DNA of 64,000 nt. It comes from Rubrivivax sp. SCN 71-131 (GTDB taxonomy: Bacteria; Pseudomonadota; Gammaproteobacteria; Burkholderiales; Burkholderiaceae_C). The notes under the pieces are model-generated. The model searched no databases. It saw only the letters and a list, made by a program, of their open reading frames with translations, and was not told where the DNA came from. This document shows, piece by piece, positions 56,511-64,000 of the stretch. The stretch covers positions 1-64,000 of the forward strand of contig MEFD01000025.1 in the NCBI GenBank assembly GCA_001724995.1, in the 5' to 3' direction. The translations under genes and the position numbers were made by a program. The number at the start of each line of letters is the position of its first letter. The stretch's first letter is position 1.

Positions 56511-58583
56511 ATGCCCGACGCCAACCCCTTGCTGCAGCCCTGGACCACGCCCTTCGGCCTGCCGCCGTTTTCCGAGATCCGTTCCGAGCACTTCGAGCCG
56601 GCCTTTGCCGCGGCCATGCAGGCGCACCGCGAGGAGTTGCAGCGCATCGCGCGCGAGCCCGAAGCAGCGGACTTCGAGAACACCGTCGTCGCCTTCGACC
56701 GCAGCGGCCGCCTGCTGGCGCGCGTGCGCGCGGTGTTCGAGAACCTCGGTGCCTCGGCCACCAGCCCCGAATTGCAGGCGGTGCAGCGCCGCATGGCCGC
56801 GCCGCTGGCCGCGCATGACAGTGCGGTCTACATGGACGCGGCGCTGTTCGCGCGCCTGGATGCGCTGCACCTGCGCCGCGATGCGCTGGCGCTGGGAGCC
56901 GAGGAGCGTCGCCTGCTCGAGCGCCTTCACCTGGACTTCGTGCGCGCCGGCGCGCGGCTGCAGGGCGAGGCCGGCCGGCGCTATGCCGCGGTGATGGCCG
57001 AGCTGGCCGAGCTGACGACGCGCTTCGCGCAGAACGTGCTGGCCGACGAATCGAGCTGGCGCCTGCAGCTGCACGCCGAGGACGAGCTGGCCGGCCTGCC
57101 CGAGTTCGTCCGCGTGGCCGCGCGCCAGGCCGCGGCCGAGCGCGGGCTGCAAGGCCATGTTTTCACGCTCGCGCGCGGACTCGTCGTGCCCTTCCTCACC
57201 TTCTCGACGCGGAGCGACCTGCGCGAACGCGTCTGGCGTGCCTGGACGAGTCGCGGCGAGCACGCCGGCGAGAGCGACAACCGCGAGGTCGCGCGCGCCA
57301 TCCTGCGCCTGCGGCGCGAGCAGGCGCGCCTGCACGGCTGCCCGAGCTACGCCGACTACGCGCTGGCCGACACCATGGCCGGCAGCCCTGCGGCGGTGCA
57401 GGCGCTGTTCGACGAGGTGTGGCCGCGTGCGCTGGTGGCGGTGCGGCGCGAGCGCGAGGAACTGCGGACGCAGATGGATGCCGAGGGTGCCGCGGGCAGC
57501 GTCGAGCCCTGGGACTGGCGTTTCTGGGCCGAGAAGGTGCGGCAGGAGCGCTACGCGGTCGACGACGCCGAGGTCAAGCCCTACTTCGCGCTGGAGGCGA
57601 TGGTGCAGGCGACCTTCGACTGCGCCGGCCGCCTGTTCGGCCTGCGCTTCCTGCCGCGCCCGGACCTGCCCACCTACCACGCCGACGTGTGCGCCTACGA
57701 GGTGCAGGACGGGCAGGGCGCGACGATCGGGGTCTTCATGCAGGACAACTTCGCGCGTCCGGGCAAGCGCAGCGGGGCCTGGATGAGCTCGCTGCGCCGG
57801 CAGAACCGCAATGCGCCGCAGGGGGGTGCCGAGCTGCCGCTGATCCTGAACAACAACAACTTCGCGCGCGCCATGCCGGGGGAGCCGGTGCTGCTGTCGA
57901 TGGACGAGGCGCGCACGCTCTTCCACGAGTTCGGCCACGGCCTGCACGGGCTTCTGTCCGACGTGCGCTTCGAGCGCCTCTCCGGCACCCAGGTGCTGCG
58001 CGACTTCGTCGAACTGCCCTCGCAGCTCTTCGAGCATTGGCTCTCGGAGCCCGCCGTGCTGCGCCGCCACGCGCGCCACGTACGCAGCGGCGAACCCATT
58101 CCCGACGCGCTGGTGCAGCGGCTGCAGGCCGCTCAGCGCTTCAGCCAGGGCTACGAGACCGTGCGCTACACGGCCAGCGCCATCGTCGACATGGCCGTGC
58201 ACCGCCGCAGCGAGACCGAGCCGCCGGTGGACCTCTGTGCCTTCGAGTCCGAGGTGCTGGCCGCGCACGGCTTGCCCCAGGGAGTCGGCATCAACCACCG
58301 GCTGGTGCACTTTCAGCACCTGTTCTCGGGGTCGAGCTACGCCGCCGGCTACTACGTCTATCTGTGGGCCGAGGTGCTGGATGCCGACGGCTTCGACGCC
58401 TTCGTCGAGGCTGGCGATCCCTTCGACCGGGAGCTGGCCGAGCGACTGCGCCGCCACGTCTACGGCAGCGGCAACAGCCGGGATCCGGCGGCCGCCTACG
58501 CCGCCTTCCGCGGCCGCGCGGCCACCGTCACCCCGCTGCTGCGCAAGCGCGGGTTGATCGAGGGTGAAGCGCAGCCGGCCTGA
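56511..58583 (+). CDS. prlC: Oligopeptidase A (M3 family metallopeptidase)
   Basis: 690 aa. Zinc motif HEFGHGLHGL with His472, Glu473 and His476, and a later Glu ligand. Typical PrlC sequences: NPLLQPWTTPFGLPPF, FSTRSDLRERVWRAW, MQDNFARPGKRSGAWMSSLR and NNFARAMPGEPVLLSMDE. Cytoplasmic thimet-oligopeptidase relative that degrades peptides, including cleaved signal peptides. It starts 6 bp after the protease stop, so may be cotranscribed with the rhombosortase-subtilase pair. Confidence 0.93.
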   Translation: MPDANPLLQPWTTPFGLPPFSEIRSEHFEPAFAAAMQAHREELQRIAREPEAADFENTVVAFDRSGRLLARVRAVFENLGASATSPELQAVQRRMAAPLAAHDSAVYMDAALFARLDALHLRRDALALGAEERRLLERLHLDFVRAGARLQGEAGRRYAAVMAELAELTTRFAQNVLADESSWRLQLHAEDELAGLPEFVRVAARQAAAERGLQGHVFTLARGLVVPFLTFSTRSDLRERVWRAWTSRGEHAGESDNREVARAILRLRREQARLHGCPSYADYALADTMAGSPAAVQALFDEVWPRALVAVRREREELRTQMDAEGAAGSVEPWDWRFWAEKVRQERYAVDDAEVKPYFALEAMVQATFDCAGRLFGLRFLPRPDLPTYHADVCAYEVQDGQGATIGVFMQDNFARPGKRSGAWMSSLRRQNRNAPQGGAELPLILNNNNFARAMPGEPVLLSMDEARTLFHEFGHGLHGLLSDVRFERLSGTQVLRDFVELPSQLFEHWLSEPAVLRRHARHVRSGEPIPDALVQRLQAAQRFSQGYETVRYTASAIVDMAVHRRSETEPPVDLCAFESEVLAAHGLPQGVGINHRLVHFQHLFSGSSYAAGYYVYLWAEVLDADGFDAFVEAGDPFDRELAERLRRHVYGSGNSRDPAAAYAAFRGRAATVTPLLRKRGLIEGEAQPA

Positions 58584-58612
58584 GGGCACGCCGACCCCGC
58601 CCAACGGCAAGC

Positions 58613-58674
58613 CCCGCTCCCGCTCGGCGGGAGCGGGCAGGGGTGAGGATGGCGGCGCAGCGCCGCACCCTCAC
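58613..58674. repeat. Double hairpin intergenic repeat between convergent genes
   Basis: First stem: CCCGCTCCCGC (58613-58623) and GCGGGAGCGGG (58627-58637), perfect 11 bp, TCG loop. Then GGGGTGAGGA and a second stem GTGAG/CTCAC enclosing GCGGCGC/GCGCCGC (58643-58674). The CCC-TCCCGC...GCGGGAG-GGG...GGGGTGAGG pattern resembles a dispersed repeat common in proteobacterial genomes. It sits between the convergent prlC and trpB2 genes, where it would also serve as a bidirectional terminator. Confidence 0.7.
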
Positions 58675-58685
58675 TGCGCGCAGGT

Positions 58686-60050
58686 TCAGGCCGCGACCGC
58701 CGGCAGCCCCGACAACGCCATCGCCAGCTCCTTCTCGTCGTAGGGCTGGTCGACCAGCTTGTCGGCGAAATAGGCGCTGTAGGCGCTCATGTCGAAGTGG
58801 CCGTGACCGCTGAGGTTGAAGACGATGACCTCCGAGCGGCCCTCGGCCTTGCAGCGCAGGGCCTCGTTGATCGCCGCCTTCACCGCATGGTTGGCCTCCG
58901 GCGCCGGCACGATGCCCTCGGCGCGCGCGAAGGTCACCCCGGCCTCGAAGCAGGCCTTCTGGTGGAAGGCCACGGCCTCGATCAGGCCGAGTTCCCTCAG
59001 ATGCGAAACCATAGGCGCCATGCCGTGGTAGCGCAGCCCGCCGGCATGGAAACCCGGCGGCGTGAAGGTGCTGCCCAGCGTGTGCATCTTGGTCAGCGGC
59101 GTCAGGTGCGCGGTGTCGCCGAAGTCGTAGGCGAACTTGCCGCGCGTCAGCGACGGGCAGGCCGCCGGCTCGGCGGCGATGACGCGCCGCTTGCGTCCGC
59201 CGCGCAACTGCTGGCCGAGGAAGGGGAAGGCCAGCCCGGCGAAGTTGCTGCCGCCTCCGGTGCAGCCGATGACGATGTCCGGGTCGTCGCCAGCCATCTC
59301 GAACTGCTGCATCGCTTCCAGGCCGATGATCGACTGGTGCATGAGCACGTGGTTGAGCACGGAGCCGAGCGCGTAGTTGGTGTCGGCGTTGGTCGCCGCG
59401 ATCTCCACCGCCTCGCTGATCGCCATGCCCAGCGACCCCGGGTGGTTCGGCTCCTTCTCGAGGATCGCGCGGCCGTACTGGGTCTCGTTGCTCGGGCTGG
59501 GCAGGCACTTGGCGCCGTAGGTCTCCATCAGCGCGCGGCGATAGGGCTTTTGGTCGTAGGAGATGCGCACCTGGAAGACGGTGACGTCGATGCCGAACAG
59601 CGCACCGGCGAAGGCCAGCGACGAGCCCCACTGGCCGGCGCCGGTCTCGGTGGAGAGCTTCTTGATCCCGGCCTGCGCGTTGTACCAGGCCTGCGGGATC
59701 GCGGTGTTGGGCTTGTGGCTGCCCGCCGGCGAGACGCCCTCGTACTTGTAGTAGATCTTGGCCGGCGTGCCCAGGGCCTTCTCGAGGCGGTGCGCGCGTA
59801 CCAGCGGGCTCGGGCGCCAGAGGCGAAAGACCTCGCGCACCGGCTCGGGGATGGGGATCTCGCGCTCGGTGCTGACCTCCTGGAGGATGAGCTCCATCGG
59901 GAACAGCGGCGCCAGATCGTCGGGGCCAAGCGGCTGCATCGTGCCGGGGTGCAGCGCCGGGGCCAGCGGCACCGGCAGGTCGGCAGCGATGTTGTACCAG
60001 TTGCGCGGCATCTTGCTCTCGTCGAGCAGGTACTTGGTCGGTGTGCTCAT
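58686..60050 (-). CDS. TrpB2-type tryptophan synthase beta chain
   Basis: 454 aa PLP enzyme. PLP Lys113 in EGVSPAGSHKPNTA; phosphate-binding loop GCTGGGSNFAG; ETGAGQWGSS as in TrpB. The N-terminal extension with PRNWYNIAADLPVPLAPALH and total length mark the TrpB2 subgroup rather than TrpB1 (about 400 aa). TrpB2 makes tryptophan from indole and serine, often without TrpA. No other trp genes are near. A 10-bp palindrome lies 65 bp upstream of the ATG and may control it. Confidence 0.93.
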   Translation of the reverse strand: MSTPTKYLLDESKMPRNWYNIAADLPVPLAPALHPGTMQPLGPDDLAPLFPMELILQEVSTEREIPIPEPVREVFRLWRPSPLVRAHRLEKALGTPAKIYYKYEGVSPAGSHKPNTAIPQAWYNAQAGIKKLSTETGAGQWGSSLAFAGALFGIDVTVFQVRISYDQKPYRRALMETYGAKCLPSPSNETQYGRAILEKEPNHPGSLGMAISEAVEIAATNADTNYALGSVLNHVLMHQSIIGLEAMQQFEMAGDDPDIVIGCTGGGSNFAGLAFPFLGQQLRGGRKRRVIAAEPAACPSLTRGKFAYDFGDTAHLTPLTKMHTLGSTFTPPGFHAGGLRYHGMAPMVSHLRELGLIEAVAFHQKACFEAGVTFARAEGIVPAPEANHAVKAAINEALRCKAEGRSEVIVFNLSGHGHFDMSAYSAYFADKLVDQPYDEKELAMALSGLPAVAA

Positions 60051-60114
60051 CGGATCTCCTGGTGAGGGGGCAGGGGCAAGAAATACCGGGGCATCCTACG
60101 AGCAGCCCTGGATA

Positions 60115-60124
60115 CTGTATACAG
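60115..60124. promoter_or_regulatory. Palindrome upstream of trpB2, possible GntR-type operator
   Basis: CTGTATACAG is a perfect 10-bp palindrome lying in 60051-60197, 65 bp before the trpB2 ATG; CCCTG and CAGGG flank it. TGTATACA-like cores are typical of GntR/FadR-type operators. It is not a LexA box (CTG to CAG spacing is 4, or 11 to the outer CTG). No regulator gene is in the neighbourhood. Confidence 0.4.
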
Positions 60125-60172
60125 GGAATCCCCTTTGCCGCGCAGCGGTGCCCATCCTCTGCTAGGCATCCC

Positions 60173-60191
60173 GGCCGCGACGGCCGCGGCC
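60173..60191 (-). terminator. Possible nitrilase terminator hairpin
   Basis: GGCCGCG (60173-60179) and CGCGGCC (60185-60191), 7-bp perfect stem, 5-nt loop, just past the nitrilase stop codon. No T-run. Short and GC-rich, so of modest weight. Confidence 0.35.
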
Positions 60192-60197
60192 CCGGCT

Positions 60198-61181
60198 TCA
60201 GCCGCGGCGCACGACGGCGGCCGTCGGCGCCTCGTTGACCTGGAGCTGGAAGACGTCCGGCCGCGCGTAGTGGCCCACGGCGTCGAAATCGAACTTGCCG
60301 CGCGTGATGTCGGCCAGGTCCAGGTCGGCGGTGAGGAGGGTCTCGCTGCCGAAGTGCGGCCCGGCGAGCACCTGCCCGAGGGGGCTGACGATGGCGCTGC
60401 CGCCCCGCATCAGCACGGCGTCCGCGTCTTCACCGAGGTGCTGCAGGCGTACGCGCAAGGCGTCGGGGAAGTCGCCGCGGCGCACGAACTGGCAGGCGCT
60501 GAGCACGAAGCAGCGCCCCTCGAGCGCCACGTGCTGCATCGAGGGCAGCCAGGTGTCGCGGTCGTCGGCCGTCGGCGCGCAGTACAGCGCCACGCCCTTG
60601 GCGTACATCGCCATGCGCATCATCGGCATGTAGTTCTCCCAGCAGATGACCGAACCGATGCGGCCCCAGGGGCTGTCGACGACGGTCAGCGTCGAGCCGT
60701 CGCCGAAGCCCCAGATCATGCGCTCGAGCGCGGTCGGCATGAGCTTGCGGTGCTTGCCCTGCAGCGTGCCGTCGGGGCCGAGGAAAAGCACCGTGCAGTA
60801 GCAGGTGCCGCCCTCGCGTTCGATGACGCCGATGACCACGTGCACGCCGTGCTCGCCCGCGGCCTCGGCCAGCCGCGCGACCTGCGGGCCGGGAACCTCG
60901 ATCGCCGCCTCGTGGTAGAGGCGGAACTCCTCGCGCCCCTGCGGGTCGCGCGCGCCCACGACGAGGCCGAAATCCAAGCCCTTCGGATAGCCGCCGATAA
61001 AGGCTTCGGGGAAGACGACCAGCTTCGCGCCGGTGGCCGCCGCCTCGCCGATCAGCCGCACCGCCTTCTCGGTGCCCGCGTCGCGGTCGAACTGCACCGC
61101 CCCGGCCTGCACCACCGCGGCGCGCAGGGTGCGCGGCTCGTTCGTGGTCGCGTTCGTCGTCTGGTTCGTCGTCACGTTCAT
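60198..61181 (-). CDS. Nitrilase-family carbon-nitrogen hydrolase
   Basis: 327 aa. Catalytic triad Glu59 ([12 protein letters not shown]), Lys in GKHRKLMPT and Cys180 ([14 protein letters not shown]). WENYMP after Cys is typical of true nitrilases rather than amidases. Converts a nitrile to acid and ammonia; substrate unknown. N-terminus [16 protein letters not shown] contains a 12-bp tandem repeat in DNA. Upstream of trpB2 on the same strand. Confidence 0.9.
   Translation of the reverse strand: MNVTTNQTTNATTNEPRTLRAAVVQAGAVQFDRDAGTEKAVRLIGEAAATGAKLVVFPEAFIGGYPKGLDFGLVVGARDPQGREEFRLYHEAAIEVPGPQVARLAEAAGEHGVHVVIGVIEREGGTCYCTVLFLGPDGTLQGKHRKLMPTALERMIWGFGDGSTLTVVDSPWGRIGSVICWENYMPMMRMAMYAKGVALYCAPTADDRDTWLPSMQHVALEGRCFVLSACQFVRRGDFPDALRVRLQHLGEDADAVLMRGGSAIVSPLGQVLAGPHFGSETLLTADLDLADITRGKFDFDAVGHYARPDVFQLQVNEAPTAAVVRRG
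61137..61178 (-). repeat. 12-bp tandem repeat in the nitrilase 5' coding end
   Basis: Read on the minus strand, codons 2-15 are about 3.5 copies of AACnnnACnACG (AACGTGACGACG, AACCAGACGACG, AACGCGACCACG, AACGAG). It encodes the repeated N-x-T-T. Such repeats can vary in copy number by slippage without shifting frame. Confidence 0.8.
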
Positions 61182-61252
61182 CGCGAAGCGTCCTTTCGTG
61201 CCTGGCGCCGACGCGGGCCGGGCCTGCGCGGATTCTGGGCCCGCGCGCTGCC

Positions 61253-64000
61253 TCAGGCCGCCGCCAGCGGCGGCCCGAGCGCGCGCAGCACGTCGCGCAC
61301 GTATTGGACGCGGTCGGAGACCGCGGCGAACTCGCGCTCGATGCGCAGCTTGTCGTTGCCCGCGAGCTTGACCGAGCGGTTCTTCTGCACGAGGGCGATG
61401 ATGCGCTGCGCATCGATCGGCGGGTTGGGGCGGAAGGCGATGCTCATGAGCTTCGGGCCGGCGTCGATCTTCTGCACGCCGTAGGGCTTGGCGAGCACGC
61501 GCAGGCGGTGCGTGTCGAACAGCGCCTGGCCTTGCGGCGGCAGCTTGCCGAAGCGGTCGGTGACTTCCTCCAGCAGCCGGTCCAGCGCCTGCGCGTCGGC
61601 GGCGCCGGCCAGGCGCTTGTAGAGGTTCAGGCGCGCGTGCACGTCGCCGCAGTACGCGTCGGGCAGCAGCGCCGGCACGTGCAGGTTGACTTCGGTGTTG
61701 GTGCCGAAGAGCGAACCCATCGGCGACAGCAGGTCGGGCTCGCGGCCGGCCTTGAGGCTGCGCACGGCCTCGGCCAGCATGTCGTTGTAGAGCTGGAAGC
61801 CGACCTCCATCATGTTGCCGCTCTGGTTCTCGCCCAGCACCTCGCCGGCACCGCGGATCTCGAGGTCGTGCATCGCGAGGTAGAAGCCGCTGCCCAGCTC
61901 CTCCATTTCCTGGATCGCCTGCAGGCGCTGGCCGGCCTGCTTGGTCAGGCTTTGCACGTCGGGCACCAGCAGGTAGGCGTAGGCCTGGTGGTGGCTGCGG
62001 CCGACGCGTCCGCGCAGCTGGTGCAGCTGCGCCAGGCCGAACTTGTCGGCGCGGGTGATGACGATGGTGTTGGCGCTGGGCACGTCGATGCCGGTCTCGA
62101 TGATGGTCGAGCACACGAGCAGGTTGAAGCGCTGGGCGACGAAGTCGCGCATCACCGCCTCCAGTTGCCGCTCGGGCATCTGCCCGTGCGCGATGGCGAT
62201 GCGCGCCTCGGGCAGCAGCTCGGCGAGCTTGTCGGCGCGTTGCTGGATGGTTTCGACCTCGTTGTGCAGGAAGTAGACCTGGCCGCCGCGCTTCAACTCG
62301 CGCAGCACCGCCTCGCGGATGACGCCGCTGCCCTCGTCGCGCACGAAGGTCTTGATCGCCAGGCGCCGCTGCGGCGCGGTGGCGATGACCGAGAGGTCGC
62401 GCAGGCCTTCGAGCGCCATGCCGAGGGTGCGCGGGATCGGCGTGGCGGTGAGCGTGAGCACGTCGACCTCGGCGCGCAACGTTTTGATCGCCTCCTTGTG
62501 GCGCACGCCGAAGCGATGCTCCTCGTCGATCACGAGCAGGCCCAGGCGCTTGAACTTCACCTCCGGCGAGAGCAGCTTGTGCGTGCCGACGACGATGTCC
62601 ACGCCGCCTTCGGCAATGCCCTGCAGCGTCGCCTTGACTTCCTTGCTGCTGCGAAAGCGCGACAGCTCGGCGACCTTCACCGGCCACTTGCCGAAGCGGT
62701 CGCAGATCGTCTGGTAATGCTGCTCGGCCAGCAGCGTCGTCGGCGCGAGGATCGCGACCTGGCTGCCGCCAAGCACGGCGACGAAGGCCGCACGCAGCGC
62801 GACCTCGGTCTTGCCGAAGCCGACGTCGCCGCAGACGAGCCGGTCCATCGGCCGCGGGCTGATGAGGTCCTGGACGACGGCGTGGATGGCGGCGCGCTGG
62901 TCGGCCGTCTCCTCGAAGTCGAAGCTGGCGGCGAAGGCCTCGTAGTCGTGCGCGCTGAAGCGGTGCGCCTGCCCCTGGCGCGCCGCGCGCTGGGCGTAGA
63001 GCCCGAGCAGCTCGGCGGCGGTGTCGCGCACCTGCTCGGCGGCGCGGCGCTTGGCCTTTTCCCACTGGCTGCTGCCGAGCTTGTGCAGCGGCGCCTCGTC
63101 GGGCGAGACCCCGGTGTAGCGCCCGATCAGGTGCAGCTGCGACACCGGCACGTAGAGGTTGGTCTTCTCCGCGTACTCCAGGTGCAGGAACTCGCTGCGG
63201 GTGCCGTCCTGCCCAGGCGTCAGCTCCAGGTTCACGAGTCCGCGGTAGCGGCCGATGCCGTGGTTGATGTGCACCACCGGGTCGCCGATCTTCAGCTCGG
63301 AGAGGTCCTTGATCAGCGTGTCGACGCTGCTGGTCTGCTCCTGCGTGCGCCGCCGCCGCGCCTCGCGCGTGGTGGCGAAAAGCTCGGTCTCGGTGACGAA
63401 CTGGACGCTGATGCCCGCATCGGGTTCGAACCAGTGGAAGCCGACCGCCAGCGGCGCCGCGACGATGGCCACGCGCTCTGTGCCGCCCAGGAACTCGGCC
63501 AGCGAGGCCACGCTGGGCAGGGCGATGCGATGTTCGCGCAGCATCTCGAGCAGGCTCTCGCGCCGGCCTTCGCTCTCGGCCACCAGCAGCACGCGGTGCG
63601 GCGTGGATTCCAGATGGCGCGCCAGGGCCTCCAGCGGCTCCGTGGCGCCGCGCTCCAGCGCCAGCTCGGGCAGGGGGCGCGCCCAGGGGGTGGCGTGCGT
63701 CGGCGCGTCGGCGGCGGCGTCCGCGGCACCGGGCCGCGGGTGGCCGCGCAGGGCCAGCGTGGGCAGCGGCTGGGCTGCGGCGAAGAAGTCCTCGGGGCGC
63801 AGGAAGATCGCTTCCGGCGGCAGGATGGGCCGCTCGGGGTCGTGCTGCAGAAAGCGATGGCGCTCGCGCGTGTCGCTCCAGAAGCGCTGCAGCGCGGCGT
63901 CGGTGTCGCCGTGCAGCACCAGCATCGCCCCGGTGCCGAGGTGGTCGAAGATCGTCGCCGTTTCGTCGAAGAAGAGCGGCAGGTAGTACTCGATGCCGCC
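61253..64000 (-). CDS. mfd: Transcription-repair coupling factor Mfd, C-terminal part (cut by window edge)
   Basis: About 915 residues are present; the frame is open to the right edge and the codons before the first ATG ([13 protein letters not shown]) are still Mfd-like, so the 5' end lies outside. Visible regions: a UvrB-like N-terminal module (partly missing), the RNAP-interacting domain with [17 protein letters not shown] and [13 protein letters not shown], then RecG-like translocase motifs [11 protein letters not shown] (Walker A), DEEHRFG (Walker B), [13 protein letters not shown] and [16 protein letters not shown], and the C-terminal autoinhibitory domain. Removes stalled RNA polymerase and recruits UvrA. 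Divergence or neighbour relation upstream not visible. Confidence 0.95.
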   Translation of the reverse strand, partial: GGIEYYLPLFFDETATIFDHLGTGAMLVLHGDTDAALQRFWSDTRERHRFLQHDPERPILPPEAIFLRPEDFFAAAQPLPTLALRGHPRPGAADAAADAPTHATPWARPLPELALERGATEPLEALARHLESTPHRVLLVAESEGRRESLLEMLREHRIALPSVASLAEFLGGTERVAIVAAPLAVGFHWFEPDAGISVQFVTETELFATTREARRRRTQEQTSSVDTLIKDLSELKIGDPVVHINHGIGRYRGLVNLELTPGQDGTRSEFLHLEYAEKTNLYVPVSQLHLIGRYTGVSPDEAPLHKLGSSQWEKAKRRAAEQVRDTAAELLGLYAQRAARQGQAHRFSAHDYEAFAASFDFEETADQRAAIHAVVQDLISPRPMDRLVCGDVGFGKTEVALRAAFVAVLGGSQVAILAPTTLLAEQHYQTICDRFGKWPVKVAELSRFRSSKEVKATLQGIAEGGVDIVVGTHKLLSPEVKFKRLGLLVIDEEHRFGVRHKEAIKTLRAEVDVLTLTATPIPRTLGMALEGLRDLSVIATAPQRRLAIKTFVRDEGSGVIREAVLRELKRGGQVYFLHNEVETIQQRADKLAELLPEARIAIAHGQMPERQLEAVMRDFVAQRFNLLVCSTIIETGIDVPSANTIVITRADKFGLAQLHQLRGRVGRSHHQAYAYLLVPDVQSLTKQAGQRLQAIQEMEELGSGFYLAMHDLEIRGAGEVLGENQSGNMMEVGFQLYNDMLAEAVRSLKAGREPDLLSPMGSLFGTNTEVNLHVPALLPDAYCGDVHARLNLYKRLAGAADAQALDRLLEEVTDRFGKLPPQGQALFDTHRLRVLAKPYGVQKIDAGPKLMSIAFRPNPPIDAQRIIALVQKNRSVKLAGNDKLRIEREFAAVSDRVQYVRDVLRALGPPLAAA

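Noticed and set aside
60111..60126. LexA box upstream of trpB2
   Set aside because: CTG and CAG are spaced 4 or 11, not 10, so it does not fit the CTG-N10-CAG operator found at lexA.

Overview
The window is a GC-rich, gene-dense bacterial chromosome segment with short intergenic gaps and many ATGA/TTGA stop-start overlaps. Gene content points to a betaproteobacterium of the order Burkholderiales (Rubrivivax/Methylibium/Variovorax-like). The clues are the pyrG-kdsA-DUF1330-eno-ftsB order, paired Aat and Bpt transferases, EgtD with selenoneine genes, and a rhombosortase beside its likely substrate. This placement is inferred from gene content; no 16S or alignment was available. No rRNA, tRNA, CRISPR array, prophage or intact insertion sequence was seen.

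Layout. 1-1.05 kb: the 5' end of cysD diverging from cysQ (sulfate assimilation). 1.2-5.2 kb: MFS exporter, gamma-carbonic anhydrase, Hsp33, and a PnuC plus NadR-type kinase pair for nicotinamide riboside salvage. 5.2-9.7 kb: minus-strand housekeeping run pyrG-kdsA-DUF1330-eno-ftsB. 9.9-16.1 kb: cysK, a FeeM-like N-acyl amino acid synthase convergent with a hybrid histidine kinase, small proteins of unknown function and a tandem UspA protein. 16.2-23.8 kb: a Dpp-type peptide ABC transporter with two tandem Tat-exported binding proteins. 24-29.6 kb: a decayed aspartoacylase-family gene, two coupled hypotheticals, lexA with two perfect SOS boxes facing an asparaginase gene, and a membrane-anchored Ser/Thr kinase.

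29.6-37.5 kb is the most notable block. It holds a selenoneine locus: selD/senC and senB coupled on the minus strand, senA divergent from them, and egtD convergent with senA. An adjacent PhnD-like binding protein, ATPase and two PhnE-like permeases match the family annotated as putative selenate/selenite ABC transporters. Read together, the block would import selenium oxyanion, make selenophosphate (SelD), build a selenosugar (SenB), make hercynine from histidine (EgtD) and join the two (SenA). The senABC pathway is already described; physical linkage to a dedicated transporter and egtD is the part worth testing.

37.5-41.2 kb: an Mla/Pqi-like lipid transport operon (MlaE-MlaF-MlaD-PqiC types). 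41.2-41.6 kb: a palindromic intergenic element and a possible PEP-CTERM gene remnant. 41.6-46.7 kb: dienelactone hydrolase, ZIP metal transporter, UspA, fabA-fabB and an EamA exporter. 46.8-53.97 kb: CaiB-type CoA-transferase coupled to a Nudix/metallo-beta-lactamase fusion, the Aat-Bpt N-degron pair, and YaeQ coupled to a prolyl oligopeptidase. 54-58.6 kb: rhombosortase, a subtilisin-like protease with a GlyGly-CTERM-like tail, and oligopeptidase A. 58.6-64 kb: a compound hairpin repeat, TrpB2, a nitrilase and most of mfd, which runs off the right edge.
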